A stretch of 64,000 nt of DNA from Hyaloscypha bicolor E (Eukaryota; Ascomycota; Leotiomycetes; Helotiales; Hyaloscyphaceae): the NCBI RefSeq assembly GCF_002865645.1, contig NW_020194512.1, positions 1,777,183 to 1,841,182 on the forward strand, given 5' to 3'. Position 1 is the stretch's first letter. Each line of letters opens with the position of its first letter. A program made the translations under genes and the position numbers. Positions 1-9,599 of the stretch are shown piece after piece. The notes under the pieces are model-generated. The model saw nothing but the letters and a program-made list of their open reading frames with translations. It had not been told where the DNA came from and made no database searches.

Positions 1-270
1 CCATATTATTTATCAACCCCTGTATGGGGATCTTATTTTTGAATTCCTTTATTTCTTTTATTCATATTTAATGTTTAGGAGAGGATAAGGGATAAGGGGA
101 AAAGGGAAAAAGGGATAAGGGGAAGAGGATAAAGGAGGGGATAAAGGAGGGGATAAATATACTTATATTGGATTTTGGGCCTGTATATTAGCTACTGAGA
201 TATATACTAGCTAGCTAGCCATACTATATAGTTCTAAACTAATAAAGTATATAAAAAAAAAAAAAAAAAA
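1..270 (+). mobile_element. 3' tail of a Tad1-type LINE (copy 0), cut by the window edge
   Basis: The last bases match the 3' UTR seen at the ends of the LINE copies at 33650-33837, 56460-56616 and 58560-58724: a GGATAAGG-rich run, a block around TTGGGCCTGTATATTAGC, the motif CTAAACTAATAAAGTAT, then a poly-A run at 253-270. Directly after the poly-A the sequence becomes the interior of gypsy copy A, so this LINE inserted into that element. The purine-rich run (65-155) corresponds to the degraded minisatellite at the end of ORF2 in the other copies. Confidence 0.85.
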
Positions 271-2654
271 CCTATATAATAAAATAAAAACCTAGTAATT
301 ATTATAAATATATAAAGCCTATTATTTAGAATAGTTATATTTATCTTTAGTTAAGAATAAGACTTAAGATACTAGCTCAGAATACTAGTTAAGCTCCTTA
401 CTAAATTCTTTTAGTATTAGGATCTTAATATTATTAGGCTATATAAGTATATATATCTATTATTTCTTAATATAGTTTATATATTATATAAGAGTTACTT
501 TATAAAATTCTATATTAAAGATAAGGTTATAAGAGCTAATATTTTTATATTTATAGAATTAGAACTTAAAAAGATATATTTTATTATAATTATTTATAAT
601 AAATACCTTAAGATTATAAGCTTAATAGATCTTAAATCTGTTTCTATAAAAGGTTATAAATTTTTAATTATATTTAGCTAAGGTAATAAAGCCCTGGCTT
701 TAAGTCTAGTTATTATTAAGAAAGTTATAATCTAATCCGGTATTACTAAATCTATTATATATTTCTAAGATATCTATTTCTGGCTATATTAATCTTATTT
801 AAATAGTTATATAAAGTAATATGTCTTTTTTATTATAACTAAAATTATTAATATTTAAGATTTAGCTTTCTCTTTTTCTTATTTCTTAAAAGAATTTTCT
901 CTAAAATACTTCTTTATAATAATAATATTAACTTATTTTTATAAATACCTTAATTCTTTTATAGTTTTAGCCTTATTAGGGTTCTATTAAGCCTATTTAA
1001 TATACTTAAAATACTTTATATTTCCTAAGAAATATTCTTTCTATTTATAAGTTTAATAAACTATACCTAAAATAAAACTAGTATTTTATTAAGGCCTTAA
1101 AAAGGCTAAAATATTACCTAAAAGTTTCTTATATAATTTTCAGAACTTATTCTTTTTTTTTTAATAGCCTTATAAATTAGAATTTACTAAATTAGAGTTT
1201 TTAGGGGCAGAATTACTTTTACTAGACTTTCCTGCCTTTATTTTTCTTAATTTAGAATAAATAATATATTTTGCTTTCTAAGCTTTTTTAAGCTATTCGG
1301 AAATAGATATTACCTTATTTCCTAAGAAAATAAATATAAGTATCTAGTAAGTCTTATAGTTAGATAAAGTAGTATTAAGAGTCCGAATCTAGTTCTTTTT
1401 AAGATATAGGTTCTAGTTAATTTCGAGACTAATTATTCGAGTATATAACTTAATAATTATCTTACTATTTTTCTAATAAAGATCTCGGAGCTCCTTAAAA
1501 GCATCTTATTAATGAATTTAAGATACTTAGAGTATATTAGTTAAATAGGCCTTAAATTACTCCTAATAAACCTTATATAATAGTAGGCTTTACTTTATTA
1601 TAGCCTCTTAAATATTATAAGATTTATTTCTAAAAGTATTTATAATAAAGTTAATTCTAGAAAAATATCTATTATAAGTCTAAAATTAGGTCCTAAAAAA
1701 TATTTCCTAGAAAAATATAAATATTCTTTATTTCTTAAGGGACTTTCTATAATATAAGTTAGATATCCGGATCTTAAAAAGCTTTTCTTAGTCCAAATAT
1801 ATCTTTAGAATATTATATAATAGCTCCTAATAAATAGTATTAAAATTACTTTCAAAGCTTATTATATTAGGAAAGAAAGTAAATTCTAATTCTATTTTAG
1901 GAAGTTCCCTAATAAGAATTACTAAAAAAAATAAGGTAAACTTATAAATAAAGTTTCTATAAAATATAGTAAACTATAAGATATCCCTGAGAGTACTCTT
2001 ATACTACTTTAATTATAAGATATATTAGTTAATTATATTTACTAATTCTTGCTTTTATTAGAGTACTTTAATATTAGTATATAATCTCTATTTTATAGCT
2101 TAGGTAATAGTAACTTGGGTATTAATTTCGGTATCTTAATTATTACCGGAATTATTTCTATTATTATTACTAGCTCTTAAAGGCTTCTAAAAAGCCCTAT
2201 TAAAAGTATTAGACAAGCTTTTACTATTACCTATATTAGAATTAATCTAGTTAATTTCCTTTATAGAAATAGCTCTAGTAAGAGATTATATATTTTATAG
2301 ATTTCGAGATATAATTACTTATTAAACTACTTCCTTTAAGAATAGAAAGATTAGCTTATAAGATATTTATTAGTAAGTAATAAAATAATAGAATAAATTA
2401 ATATATTATAAAACTATAATATTAAATTTAATATAGAACTAATCTTTATTTCTCCTATAAGGTTCAGGAAAGCCTTCTTTAAATAGAAGGCCCTAATAAT
2501 ATATATATAATTAATAATTTATAACCCTAATACTTATAATATAAATAGTAATTAGTTATAAAGTTAAAGAACTACTAATTTCCCTAATTAATACCCGTAA
2601 TATCCGAGGTTTATTATATGCTTTTAAGTTATATATAATCCTATATATATTATA
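271..2654 (-). mobile_element. Ty3/gypsy element copy A (same family as 21549-27913), 5' part
   Basis: This stretch is the reverse complement, with RIP-type differences, of about 21549-23940 in gypsy copy B. It carries the 5' LTR at its right end (about 2390-2654) followed leftward by the gag region and the start of the protease region. It has no open frame. Its left side is cut by the poly-A end of the LINE at 1-270, at the position equivalent to about 23940 of copy B. On the right it abuts the RT of gypsy element C, so A appears to have inserted into C. Gag would form the particle; here it is dead. Confidence 0.75.
2390..2654 (-). repeat. 5' LTR of gypsy copy A (left limit approximate)
   Basis: Aligned by eye to 21549-21800 on the other strand: shared blocks include AACCTCGGATATTA, the stretch around TATTAGGGCCTTCTATTT and TAAGATATTTATTAGTAAG. 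The right edge at 2654 is where homology with copy B starts and homology to a gypsy RT (element C) stops. The expected TG start reads TA, as after RIP. Confidence 0.5.
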
Positions 2655-5600
2655 AAAAATATTATCTTAGAAACTTTAAATTTATATTTATAAATATTAA
2701 CTTATAATCCGGTATTCTAGAACTTCTATAGAACTATTCTAATATATTATTAATATTTCTTCTTATTCTTAGAGAAGATTAGTATATTATTAATATAGGC
2801 CAAATAAAAGTTATTTAAATAGTTTATTAGAATAGTATTAATATATTATTAGAAGGTTATTAAACTATTATAGAATTTAAATAATAGAATTACTAGTTTA
2901 AAGAATTCATATCTTATTCTAAAAGCTACTTGTATTATAGAAGCTAGTTCTATATAAATTTAATTAAAAGTATATTAAATATCTAATTTAGTAAATACTA
3001 ATAATTTAGCTAATTAGTTAAGAGTCTTAGTAATAAGTAATAGGAAATAGTAGTTCTTTTTTATTATAGTATTTAGATATTAATAATTAATATAAAATTA
3101 TAGGCTATTATCTTTCTTTTTAATAAATAAGACTAGTAATAAGAATAGGAATTTAAATAACTTAATAAAATTCTTTTTTAGATTCTTAATAAGATACTTT
3201 CTTATTTTTTCGAGTTTATTAGAGCTTATCTTATAGAAATAGGCCGTCTTTATTAAGGGGTCTAGTCTATTAAAACAGAGCTTATAGTTAAAGAGTTAAG
3301 ACTAGAAAAGCTTATTTATTACTTTCTTAAAAAATGCCCTAGCTATATTATATAATTATATAAGAAGAAATACCCGGAACTCTTAAAATTCATTAGAATT
3401 AAAAGATAATATATTACTAAGGATATTAGATTTATTTATATCTAGAAAGTATATTAGGTTACTAGTTTAAGTATAGTACATGGCGAGCTATAGTATTAGT
3501 TATCTAATTACTATAAGTAGTAGTAGATATTTCTTTAGTTTATAACCTTATTTCTTAAGTATATAATCGATTTCATTAATAGTAACTAATCTAATTTAGT
3601 TACCGGGATCTTTAATACTTAATTAGAAAATAGCTACTTTAATAAAATAGCAGAAATAGTCTAGTAGCTTAACTATTTCGAGAGTATTAAGGTCTAGCTC
3701 TTCTTTTCTTATCTAGTATTTGGCTTTCCTTATAAAAAGGTCTTATAAAGAAATAAGAAATTTTTTTTTTTATTTCTCGGGTCTGGTTTTACTAGTTTCT
3801 TTTAGGATTCTAGTTAGAGTATTTTCGGAATAATTGTCTTTTTAATATTTCTTATTAATATATTAGATTTTCTAAATAAGATCTAGCTAATTTATCTTAT
3901 AGTTCTCTAGCTAATAGAATTAATTCCATTAATAGTCTAATAGAATATTATACTTTATTAGCTATTTCCTTTTTAGAATTATATTATAAGAGCCGAAATT
4001 AGTAATAAGTAAGTATTATTAAGTTTAGAAATACTAATTAATAGCTAGATTTATAGTAGCTAGATATTAAATAGCTTTATTAGGTTATTTATTAAAACCT
4101 TATAAGAAAACGAGAGTTTTGAGTTTATATAAAGGTATTTATAATACTTTTATTAAAGGGCAAATATATTTTTAATTAATTAGAATATATATATTTACTT
4201 TAGTATTTACTAAATATTAGAAAATTATAGTTTTGCTTTTCTAGTATACTTAATAATTAATAAGAAACTAATTCCTACTAATTAGCTAAGTAAGATTTAT
4301 AAGTTTTTAGTAAAGTTCTTATTCTAGAAAAGCTATTTCTATATCTAGAGCTAGACTTTTCCTGATTTATTAATATTATATTTCTTATTAAATAATAAAT
4401 AAAAGTTAGTATTATTATTATTTATTTCTAAATTATTAGCTTTCTCTAAGTAATCCTCTTTAATAGGTATAATTTTATTAAAGTTAGAATAGGTACTTTT
4501 TATATATCTAGGCTTTTTATAGCTATAATAATAAAAACTCTCTGGCTAGTCTAGTTTTTTCTCAAATTCTCGGCAGATTACTTTCTTTAGTTATAAGAAT
4601 ACTAGCTACTAAGGTTAATCTATTAGATATAGAATTACTATAGTTTCTTGGATTCTAGTAAGCTTTCTAGCCCAAGATAGTATTTAATAGCAAGAAGTTT
4701 TTACTAGTTATTTTTTCTGAAATTTTTAATTTTTAATTAAAAAAAGCCTATTCTCTTATTTTATATATTACTTAGTAAGGTTTCTGGAAATATTAAACTT
4801 CTTATTACCTAAGCTTTTAAGTAACTCGAGATTTATTTTATTTATTAAATTATTATATTAGTTATTTAGTAACTTTCCTAGTTTTATTATTAAGTAAGTA
4901 AACTTTATCTAGAATACCAGAAATAGCTTATTTCTTTATTTTAGGTACTAGTATACCTCTTTTATTTCCTAGTACTTTATTTCTTTACTTTTACTATAAG
5001 CTTATTAGAGAATCTTAAAGATCTATTTAATAATTAAGATTTATCTAACTAATTCAGGTTCTAGTTAATTATAAATAAAGTTACGGGTATTTCTAGTAAC
5101 TAGTTATATTATATAAGTAATTTTTAGTAATTTGCTATTAAATTTAGAGGAATTCTATATTAGTTTATTTCTTATATTAAATATCTAATTATTAATCTAG
5201 TAATTATTCTTATTTATAAATAAAGCAGGATCCTTAATTCTAATAAGCTATAATTAATTACTATAAACTAAAAGTAGAAAAGAGCTTTAGTATTAGCCCC
5301 TAAATAGTTCTCTTAATAGGGATCTATAATATTCCTAAATATTTATTTATTTAGATTTTTATTTTATTACTTTTTTTTATACTAGTCTTTCTCTTATATA
5401 AAGTTAACTAGTAATTGCCTTTAGCTTATTAACTTTCTTAGTAAGTTAGTTAATATATAAGTAAAATTTCTAGTAATATTTTATTTATTTATTAGCTATA
5501 AGATAGTATTTATTAATAAAATTATCTTATATAAGTAATTTCTATTAGGCCTTATTTGTTTTTAAAGTATTTATACTAATTTTAAGTTCTAAGTTAGCTA

Positions 5601-5770
5601 GTTATTTCTTAATATCTTCTTCCGGAATAGTATTATAATAGCTTTTTTAGTAATATAGGTTTATAATATTAAAGTCTGGCTCTTTTATTTTATTATACTA
5701 GGGCCTTTTATCTAATATACTTATAATAATAGTATTTGGCCCCGGGCTATTTATAATAGCTTTAGAAAAA
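2655..5770 (-). pseudogene. Ty3/gypsy element C: RIP-destroyed gag-pol (gag, zinc knuckle, protease region, RT)
   Basis: Translating the minus strand and reading through stops gives gypsy hallmarks. Gag-like helical sequence lies at about 4600-5750. A degenerate CCHC knuckle lies near 4490-4545 (reads FYYYSYKKPRYIKSTYS, Cys changed to Tyr or Ser). RT lies at about 2655-3240 with VLFIKKKDNSLYINY, a FTKLDIQ-type motif A, AFRIRYEFF, and the catalytic box as YINN at 2786-2797 in place of YxDD. The sequence stops just after the RT motif VNIYKYKFKVS, where gypsy copy A begins, so RNase H and integrase would lie left of the window. Dozens of TAA/TAG codons and loss of both catalytic Asp show that it is inactive. 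Confidence 0.7.
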
Positions 5771-5810
5771 GTATTAGCTATAAAGGTAAGTACTAAGTAA
5801 GTTCTTCTTA

Positions 5811-5932
5811 TTTAATATTAGTAAACTATAACTAATTATTATCTTATCTAGTTTTAAGTTAGTAGACTAAAACTAACTATTATCTTTTCTTATTTTAAAT
5901 TAGTAAACTACTACTAATTCTTTCTATATTAG
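5811..5932. repeat. Three imperfect ~41-bp tandem repeats
   Basis: Units at about 5811-5850, 5851-5893 and 5894-5932 share a core like TTAGTAAACTA-A-ACTAA followed by TATTATCTT. They lie between the gag start of gypsy C and the GC-normal HET island, in what is probably the LTR or leader of element C. Confidence 0.5.
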
Positions 5933-5969
5933 GGAAAGGGGCTAGTTCTTTTGCTCTTATTAGTATTAA

Positions 5970-6128
5970 GGAAATATTATCTGCTCTAGTTAAGGGTTAG
6001 GCTCCGAGATTAACCGGGTTATAAAGAATAATATCTTTCTTCTTTTATATTAGTAGAGAACTAATTACTAGAAGGGAAATATTATCTGCTCTAGTTAAGG
6101 GTTAGGCTCCGAGATTAACTAGGTTATA
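5970..6128. repeat. 54-bp direct repeat pair (5970-6023 and 6075-6128)
   Basis: Both copies begin GGAAATATTATCTGCTC and run through GGCTCCGAGATTAAC to GGTTATA. They differ only at a CCGG versus CTAG site, which is a C-to-T plus G-to-A pair as RIP leaves. They are 51 bp apart. Position at the 5' side of gypsy C suggests LTR-internal repeats, but no second LTR is present to prove this. Confidence 0.6.
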
Positions 6129-6389
6129 GAAAATATTATACTTCTAGTTAAGCTCTCTAGTTCTTTATAGTTTAAGGAGGTTATCGAATATTAAAAGCGG
6201 TATTCTGTCTTTACTTTCCAAGAATAAATACGGATCCTTTACCGGCAGTATTATATTATCTCTATAGGCCAAGTCGAGTAAGCTTAGTTTTATATAACGG
6301 CGGGATTAATATAATAATTAAAAGCTCAAAGTTCAAAGAATCTCATATATTAGAAAATAATAAGCTATGGAATAAAGTAGGGAGAATGC

Positions 6390-6656
6390 CTCGACCTTTA
6401 GTATTATTCCGTCTAAGCAATTCCGGCTTAGCTTCGTTTTATGCCTGTTTCTGATATCCTGTCCTTGGCAGATCATGCCCTTACGCCAGCCGTCACATGG
6501 GTATTGAATTATTATTTTTGGAAAGTAGCGATTTTGGGCGGTTGGCCGGTGAACCCTTTTGGTTTAGCCGGGCGGAATAGACCATCATCAACTTCAGCTC
6601 TCGGGTTCCTGGCAACCTCCCGACCCTTTTACCTTTTTGCACAAAAAACAGAGAAA
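6390..6656 (+). promoter_or_regulatory. Upstream and leader region of the HET gene
   Basis: Base composition becomes normal at about 6390 and TpG/CpA reappear. The reading frame is open back to 6441 (72 extra codons), but those residues look non-coding: no match to HET N termini and a pyrimidine-rich run just before 6640. No clear TATA box was seen. This stretch is therefore read as promoter and 5' leader; an alternative is that translation begins at the ATG at 6441. Confidence 0.35.
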
Positions 6657-8750
6657 ATGGCAACCAACACGCCAAAAGGTGCTCTCGCCATATCTGTATT
6701 TCCCTATAAGCAGCTCGAAGAAGCTGATAGTATTCGACTAATCCATCTTCACCCAGCCTCGTCCAGGGAGGTTGAAGTGAAATGCGAGCTCATTCACACC
6801 ACACTTAGGATATGTGAGGATATCTATGATCAATACACTGCCGTCTCATATGTGTGGGGTGATCCGAACAATACCAAAGTGATATGGGTTGACGAAACCC
6901 CTCTTCCGATAACGGTCAACCTCTATTCAGCGTTTGTGGATTTGCGTCACGAGAAGAAAGCCTTGCTACTCTGGGCAGACGCCATATGTATCAACCAATG
7001 CGACAACGAAGAGAAGTTAAAACAGGTTGCGATGATGGGAAGGATATACTCGGTGGCGAATCACACAGTGATATATCTGGGATTCCTTGTTGCCGAATTC
7101 GAAGCTATTTGGAATCAATGTGCTATGACCAGCGTCGAACAGTCACCGGCCTTGACTGAGTTCGTTCATACTGCGCTAAATCAGGTATGGTTTCAACGTG
7201 TCTGGGTATTTCAAGAACTTGTCTTTTCACAGGATCCTCGAGTTCAGTTCGGCAGGGCTCGCATTCCGTGGAATACCTTTCACCAGGCGATGTCTTCGCT
7301 CATGAACTCAGGAACATTGTTAAGACTCAACTCAAAGGCTATGCATGGTTCCACGCTCCTCTCTCAAATGCACCGAGCTCGCGAGAGCCATCAAAAGGCC
7401 ATATGGTCAGAAGATCCCGACCCGGAAATGCTGCCGATTAAGGTGAAAGCGGAGTCCCTAACGATGTTGGAGTTGCTGCGAGCCAGAAGAGGTCTAGGAG
7501 TCACGGATCCGAAAGACATGATCTTCGCACACCTTGGATTTGCCTCGGATGGGCAGGAACTAGGTCCGAAGGTGAACTATTCCATGAGTTGTGCAGAGGT
7601 ATTCCACTCCTTTGCTCGCTCCATGATCGATACGGGCTTCCACTTGGCGCTCTTCGGCGAACTTAGTGACGGGTGTCCTTCTGCTCGAGTTACGGGCTTA
7701 GCCTCCTGGACTCCTGATTGGAGCATGGCAAAAAAATCCAGAAGCCTATTTCAGCCAGTCTATGCTCGGTTTGGTAATGGCCAGGCGCCAATAACATGGT
7801 TTCTTGATGACGATCCCAGTCTTCCGAATACGCACATATTCATCCACGAGCCTCCAATTCTAGCCTGTCTAGGCGCTGAATTCGACATCGTGCTTCATGT
7901 CAAGGGTCCTCTCACCAGAGTCGCCGAACTCTACCACAAACACCGCGATATCCTGATGCGGTTCGAAAAAGTCACAGCAAACCCTTTTGAATCCACGTTT
8001 GAGATATTTGAACAGAGCTATAGGGATTTGTATGAGCTCGTTTGGCGGCAAGGTATTAAAGACCAGGATGTTCTGCCAGCGCCGGACTCCGAGGACCTTT
8101 GTCGCATGTGGCTGCACCTGGTCAGGGTTACCACTGAGGATCCCTTGTTCGTGCCTACGAACCTGTTTGAAGTCCACAAACGATTGGAATATATAATGAC
8201 GAAGATTGATTCTGCATCTGATAAGAGTCAGAGTATTGACGAGCTCGCTTTGGCACGCATGGAGAGCGGGTTGTTGGTCTTAGTGCCCAGGTCAACACAG
8301 CCTGGCGATTTGGTTGTGGAATTACTGCTTCCTAGGCGTCAGAACGTGTTGCACTGTGTAATAATACATCCTATAACAGCCGAGAGCGGAGCCTTCGAAT
8401 CCGTGGTAAGAAACAAACTTTGCCGTCCAACCTGGCCTGTTCTCAATTGTAGGATAGTAGGAGGAATTTGGTTACCCCGACCCAGGATTGAAGTGTACGA
8501 AGAGGTGGTCTCAAGGCTTCGAGAGTTTCCTCCGCAAATTGTGCCAAATAAGAAGGTGTCTGGGATCCAGGACGTTCCTCCTGGAAGTGGAGTAAACACC
8601 GAAGGCACCGACCAGGTAGTGTCAAGGCTTGGGGAGCTTTCTCCGCACATTGAAGCAAATGAGAAAGTATCTGAGATTCAGGAGGTTTCTCCTGAAAACG
8701 AAGTGGGCACGGAAGGTTGGTTCACGTTGAAGATTTTCGCTATCCACTAG
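6657..8750 (+). CDS. HET-domain (heterokaryon incompatibility) protein
   Basis: This single uninterrupted frame encodes 697 residues. The start at 6657 is chosen for its context (GAGAAAATGG, purine at -3, G at +4); an in-frame ATG at 6441 would add 72 unlikely residues. The HET domain spans about residues 59-208 with its three blocks intact: AVSYVWGD (62-69), LLWADAICINQ (104-114) leading to the MGRIYSVANHTVIYLG stretch, and VWFQRVWVFQEL (177-188). After it come LRARRGLGVTDPKDMIFAHLGF (about 275-295) and GLASWTPDW (347-355), usual companions of this family. HET proteins act in fungal non-self recognition and programmed cell death after fusion; the trigger and partner of this one are unknown. 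The C terminus holds a 37-residue tandem repeat. No intron is needed. There are no RIP stops, unlike everything around it. It is flanked by transposon blocks on both sides. Confidence 0.9.
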   Translation: MATNTPKGALAISVFPYKQLEEADSIRLIHLHPASSREVEVKCELIHTTLRICEDIYDQYTAVSYVWGDPNNTKVIWVDETPLPITVNLYSAFVDLRHEKKALLLWADAICINQCDNEEKLKQVAMMGRIYSVANHTVIYLGFLVAEFEAIWNQCAMTSVEQSPALTEFVHTALNQVWFQRVWVFQELVFSQDPRVQFGRARIPWNTFHQAMSSLMNSGTLLRLNSKAMHGSTLLSQMHRARESHQKAIWSEDPDPEMLPIKVKAESLTMLELLRARRGLGVTDPKDMIFAHLGFASDGQELGPKVNYSMSCAEVFHSFARSMIDTGFHLALFGELSDGCPSARVTGLASWTPDWSMAKKSRSLFQPVYARFGNGQAPITWFLDDDPSLPNTHIFIHEPPILACLGAEFDIVLHVKGPLTRVAELYHKHRDILMRFEKVTANPFESTFEIFEQSYRDLYELVWRQGIKDQDVLPAPDSEDLCRMWLHLVRVTTEDPLFVPTNLFEVHKRLEYIMTKIDSASDKSQSIDELALARMESGLLVLVPRSTQPGDLVVELLLPRRQNVLHCVIIHPITAESGAFESVVRNKLCRPTWPVLNCRIVGGIWLPRPRIEVYEEVVSRLREFPPQIVPNKKVSGIQDVPPGSGVNTEGTDQVVSRLGELSPHIEANEKVSEIQEVSPENEVGTEGWFTLKIFAIH
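8505..8720 (+). repeat. 111-bp tandem duplication coding a 37-residue repeat at the HET C terminus
   Basis: Unit 1 (8505-8615) begins VVSRLREFPPQIVPNKKV and unit 2 (8616-8720) begins VVSRLGELSPHIEANEKV; both continue with a (G/E)IQ(D/E)V(P/S)P motif and end near TEG. The spacing is exactly 111 bp, so the frame is kept. The units differ at many third and first positions, so the duplication is not very recent. It corresponds to residues 617 to about 688 of the 697-residue protein. Function unknown. Confidence 0.85.
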
Positions 8751-8954
8751 TTTGGCTCTCTCGAATACAGAGATATCCTGTGGATTCTCGAACTCCAGAG
8801 CCCTTGCGTTGGAGCTTGCTTTTGGACTCGTCGGTAGGGCTTTAAGTGCTCTCGTAATGACCAAACTTGGGACTGTTGCAATTGAAAGCGGTAAACTTCT
8901 GAGGTAGAGGTGGCTCTCTAAGAATTTGACACGAGGAGATATAGTATCATCTAG

Positions 8955-9188
8955 TTTTCAAATCGGGAATTTACATCCGAGACTGAGCAAGTGTTTGAGC
9001 TCAAAGTTGAATTAACTCCTTTCGAGACTCCAACCTTAACACCACTCGACGTTCTCTACTCCCCTACTTCTCAGAAGGTGAATTTTTCTCAACTGGAACG
9101 CTTTAAATGGACAAGTGTGGACGGAAGCAGCCATTTGTCTGTCGGCCAACGTATAGTGCGTGGAGCGGCTTCTAAGCAGAATACCTAG
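8955..9188 (+). pseudogene. Possible broken or 3'-exon reading frame downstream of the HET gene
   Basis: A 77-codon open stretch lies in the same frame as the HET gene, after the HET stop at 8748 and several further stops. It has coding-like composition (reads ELKVELTPFETPTLTPLDVL, later SQLERFKWTSVDGSSHL) but no ATG, and I recognise no domain. It is preceded by TATCATCTAG, which could be a splice acceptor. It may be a separated exon of the HET gene, a relic of an older longer C terminus, or chance. Without transcripts this cannot be settled. Confidence 0.25.
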
Positions 9189-9221
9189 AGGACTGGGTTG
9201 TATGTTGAAGTTATGAGCTTG

Positions 9222-9239
9222 AGGTGCTAGCTAGCACCT
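9222..9239. repeat. Perfect 18-bp palindrome AGGTGCTAGCTAGCACCT
   Basis: The 9-bp half AGGTGCTAG is followed at once by its reverse complement. It lies 94 bp before the long hairpin. It could bind a dimeric protein or be chance. Confidence 0.5.
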
Positions 9240-9332
9240 GCTGAGTTAGTCGAGGAGCCTTGTGCTCTTCATGAATGCGACTGCTTTCCTTGCCCGGCTT
9301 CAATTCCTTTTTTTAAAACTTTTTTTATTATC

Positions 9333-9460
9333 CCTTCGTCCGCTGAGACATTGCCACATTAGCGGCCGCATATGAATATCCCTAATTCGGATTATGTTTT
9401 GGCCGAATTAGGGATATTCATATGCGGCCGCTAATGTGGCAATGTCTCAGCGGACGAAGG
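9333..9460. repeat. Perfect inverted repeat: 58-bp arms, 12-nt loop
   Basis: The left arm 9333-9390 (begins CCTTCGTCCGCTGAG, ends CCCTAATTCGG) and right arm 9403-9460 are exact reverse complements at all 58 positions; the loop is ATTATGTTTTGG (9391-9402). A NotI-type GCGGCCGC and CATATG lie in each arm. The arms are GC-normal, with no RIP difference between them. No target-site duplication is visible (left flank TATTATC, right flank AATGGTC). It could be a foldback or MITE-like element, a hairpin RNA locus, a template-switch product, or an assembly chimera. Confidence 0.9.
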
Positions 9461-9599
9461 AATGGTCGTAGCGAGTAAAGGCTATCCTCTCACGTTATAA
9501 TAATACTCCAACATTTAACTAACATTGCTTAGATACTTTGGAGTACACGGGATTACAAAGGGGTTATGGCGAAAATATTTTTAAGTAATCTTTTCAGGT

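Larger units (their letters stand above)
8751..9332 (+). other. GC-normal 3' flank of the HET gene
   Basis: Compositionally like the HET gene and free of RIP signature. It contains the possible exon remnant at 8955-9188, the 18-bp palindrome at 9222-9239 and a T-rich run at about 9307-9330 just before the hairpin. No poly-A signal stands out. Confidence 0.5.

Noticed and set aside
6441..6656. N-terminal 72-residue extension of the HET protein
   Set aside because: Continuous with the frame but unlike HET N termini, and the ATG at 6657 has a better context.
7869..8177. Antisense open frame of 102 codons in the HET gene
   Set aside because: Lies wholly inside the strongly supported HET frame, with no domain and no separate signal; it is a shadow frame, as are those at 7187-7441, 7987-8196, 8339-8650, 8443-8658 and 8622-8864.
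9363..9426. NotI and NdeI-like sites in the hairpin as cloning adaptor contamination
   Set aside because: The rest of the arm does not look like any vector or adaptor I know and the flanks are natural; kept as a caveat because a chimera is still possible.
9333..9460. Hairpin as a transcription terminator of the HET gene
   Set aside because: It is eukaryotic DNA, the arms are far longer than a terminator, and the T-run is before the hairpin, not after it.
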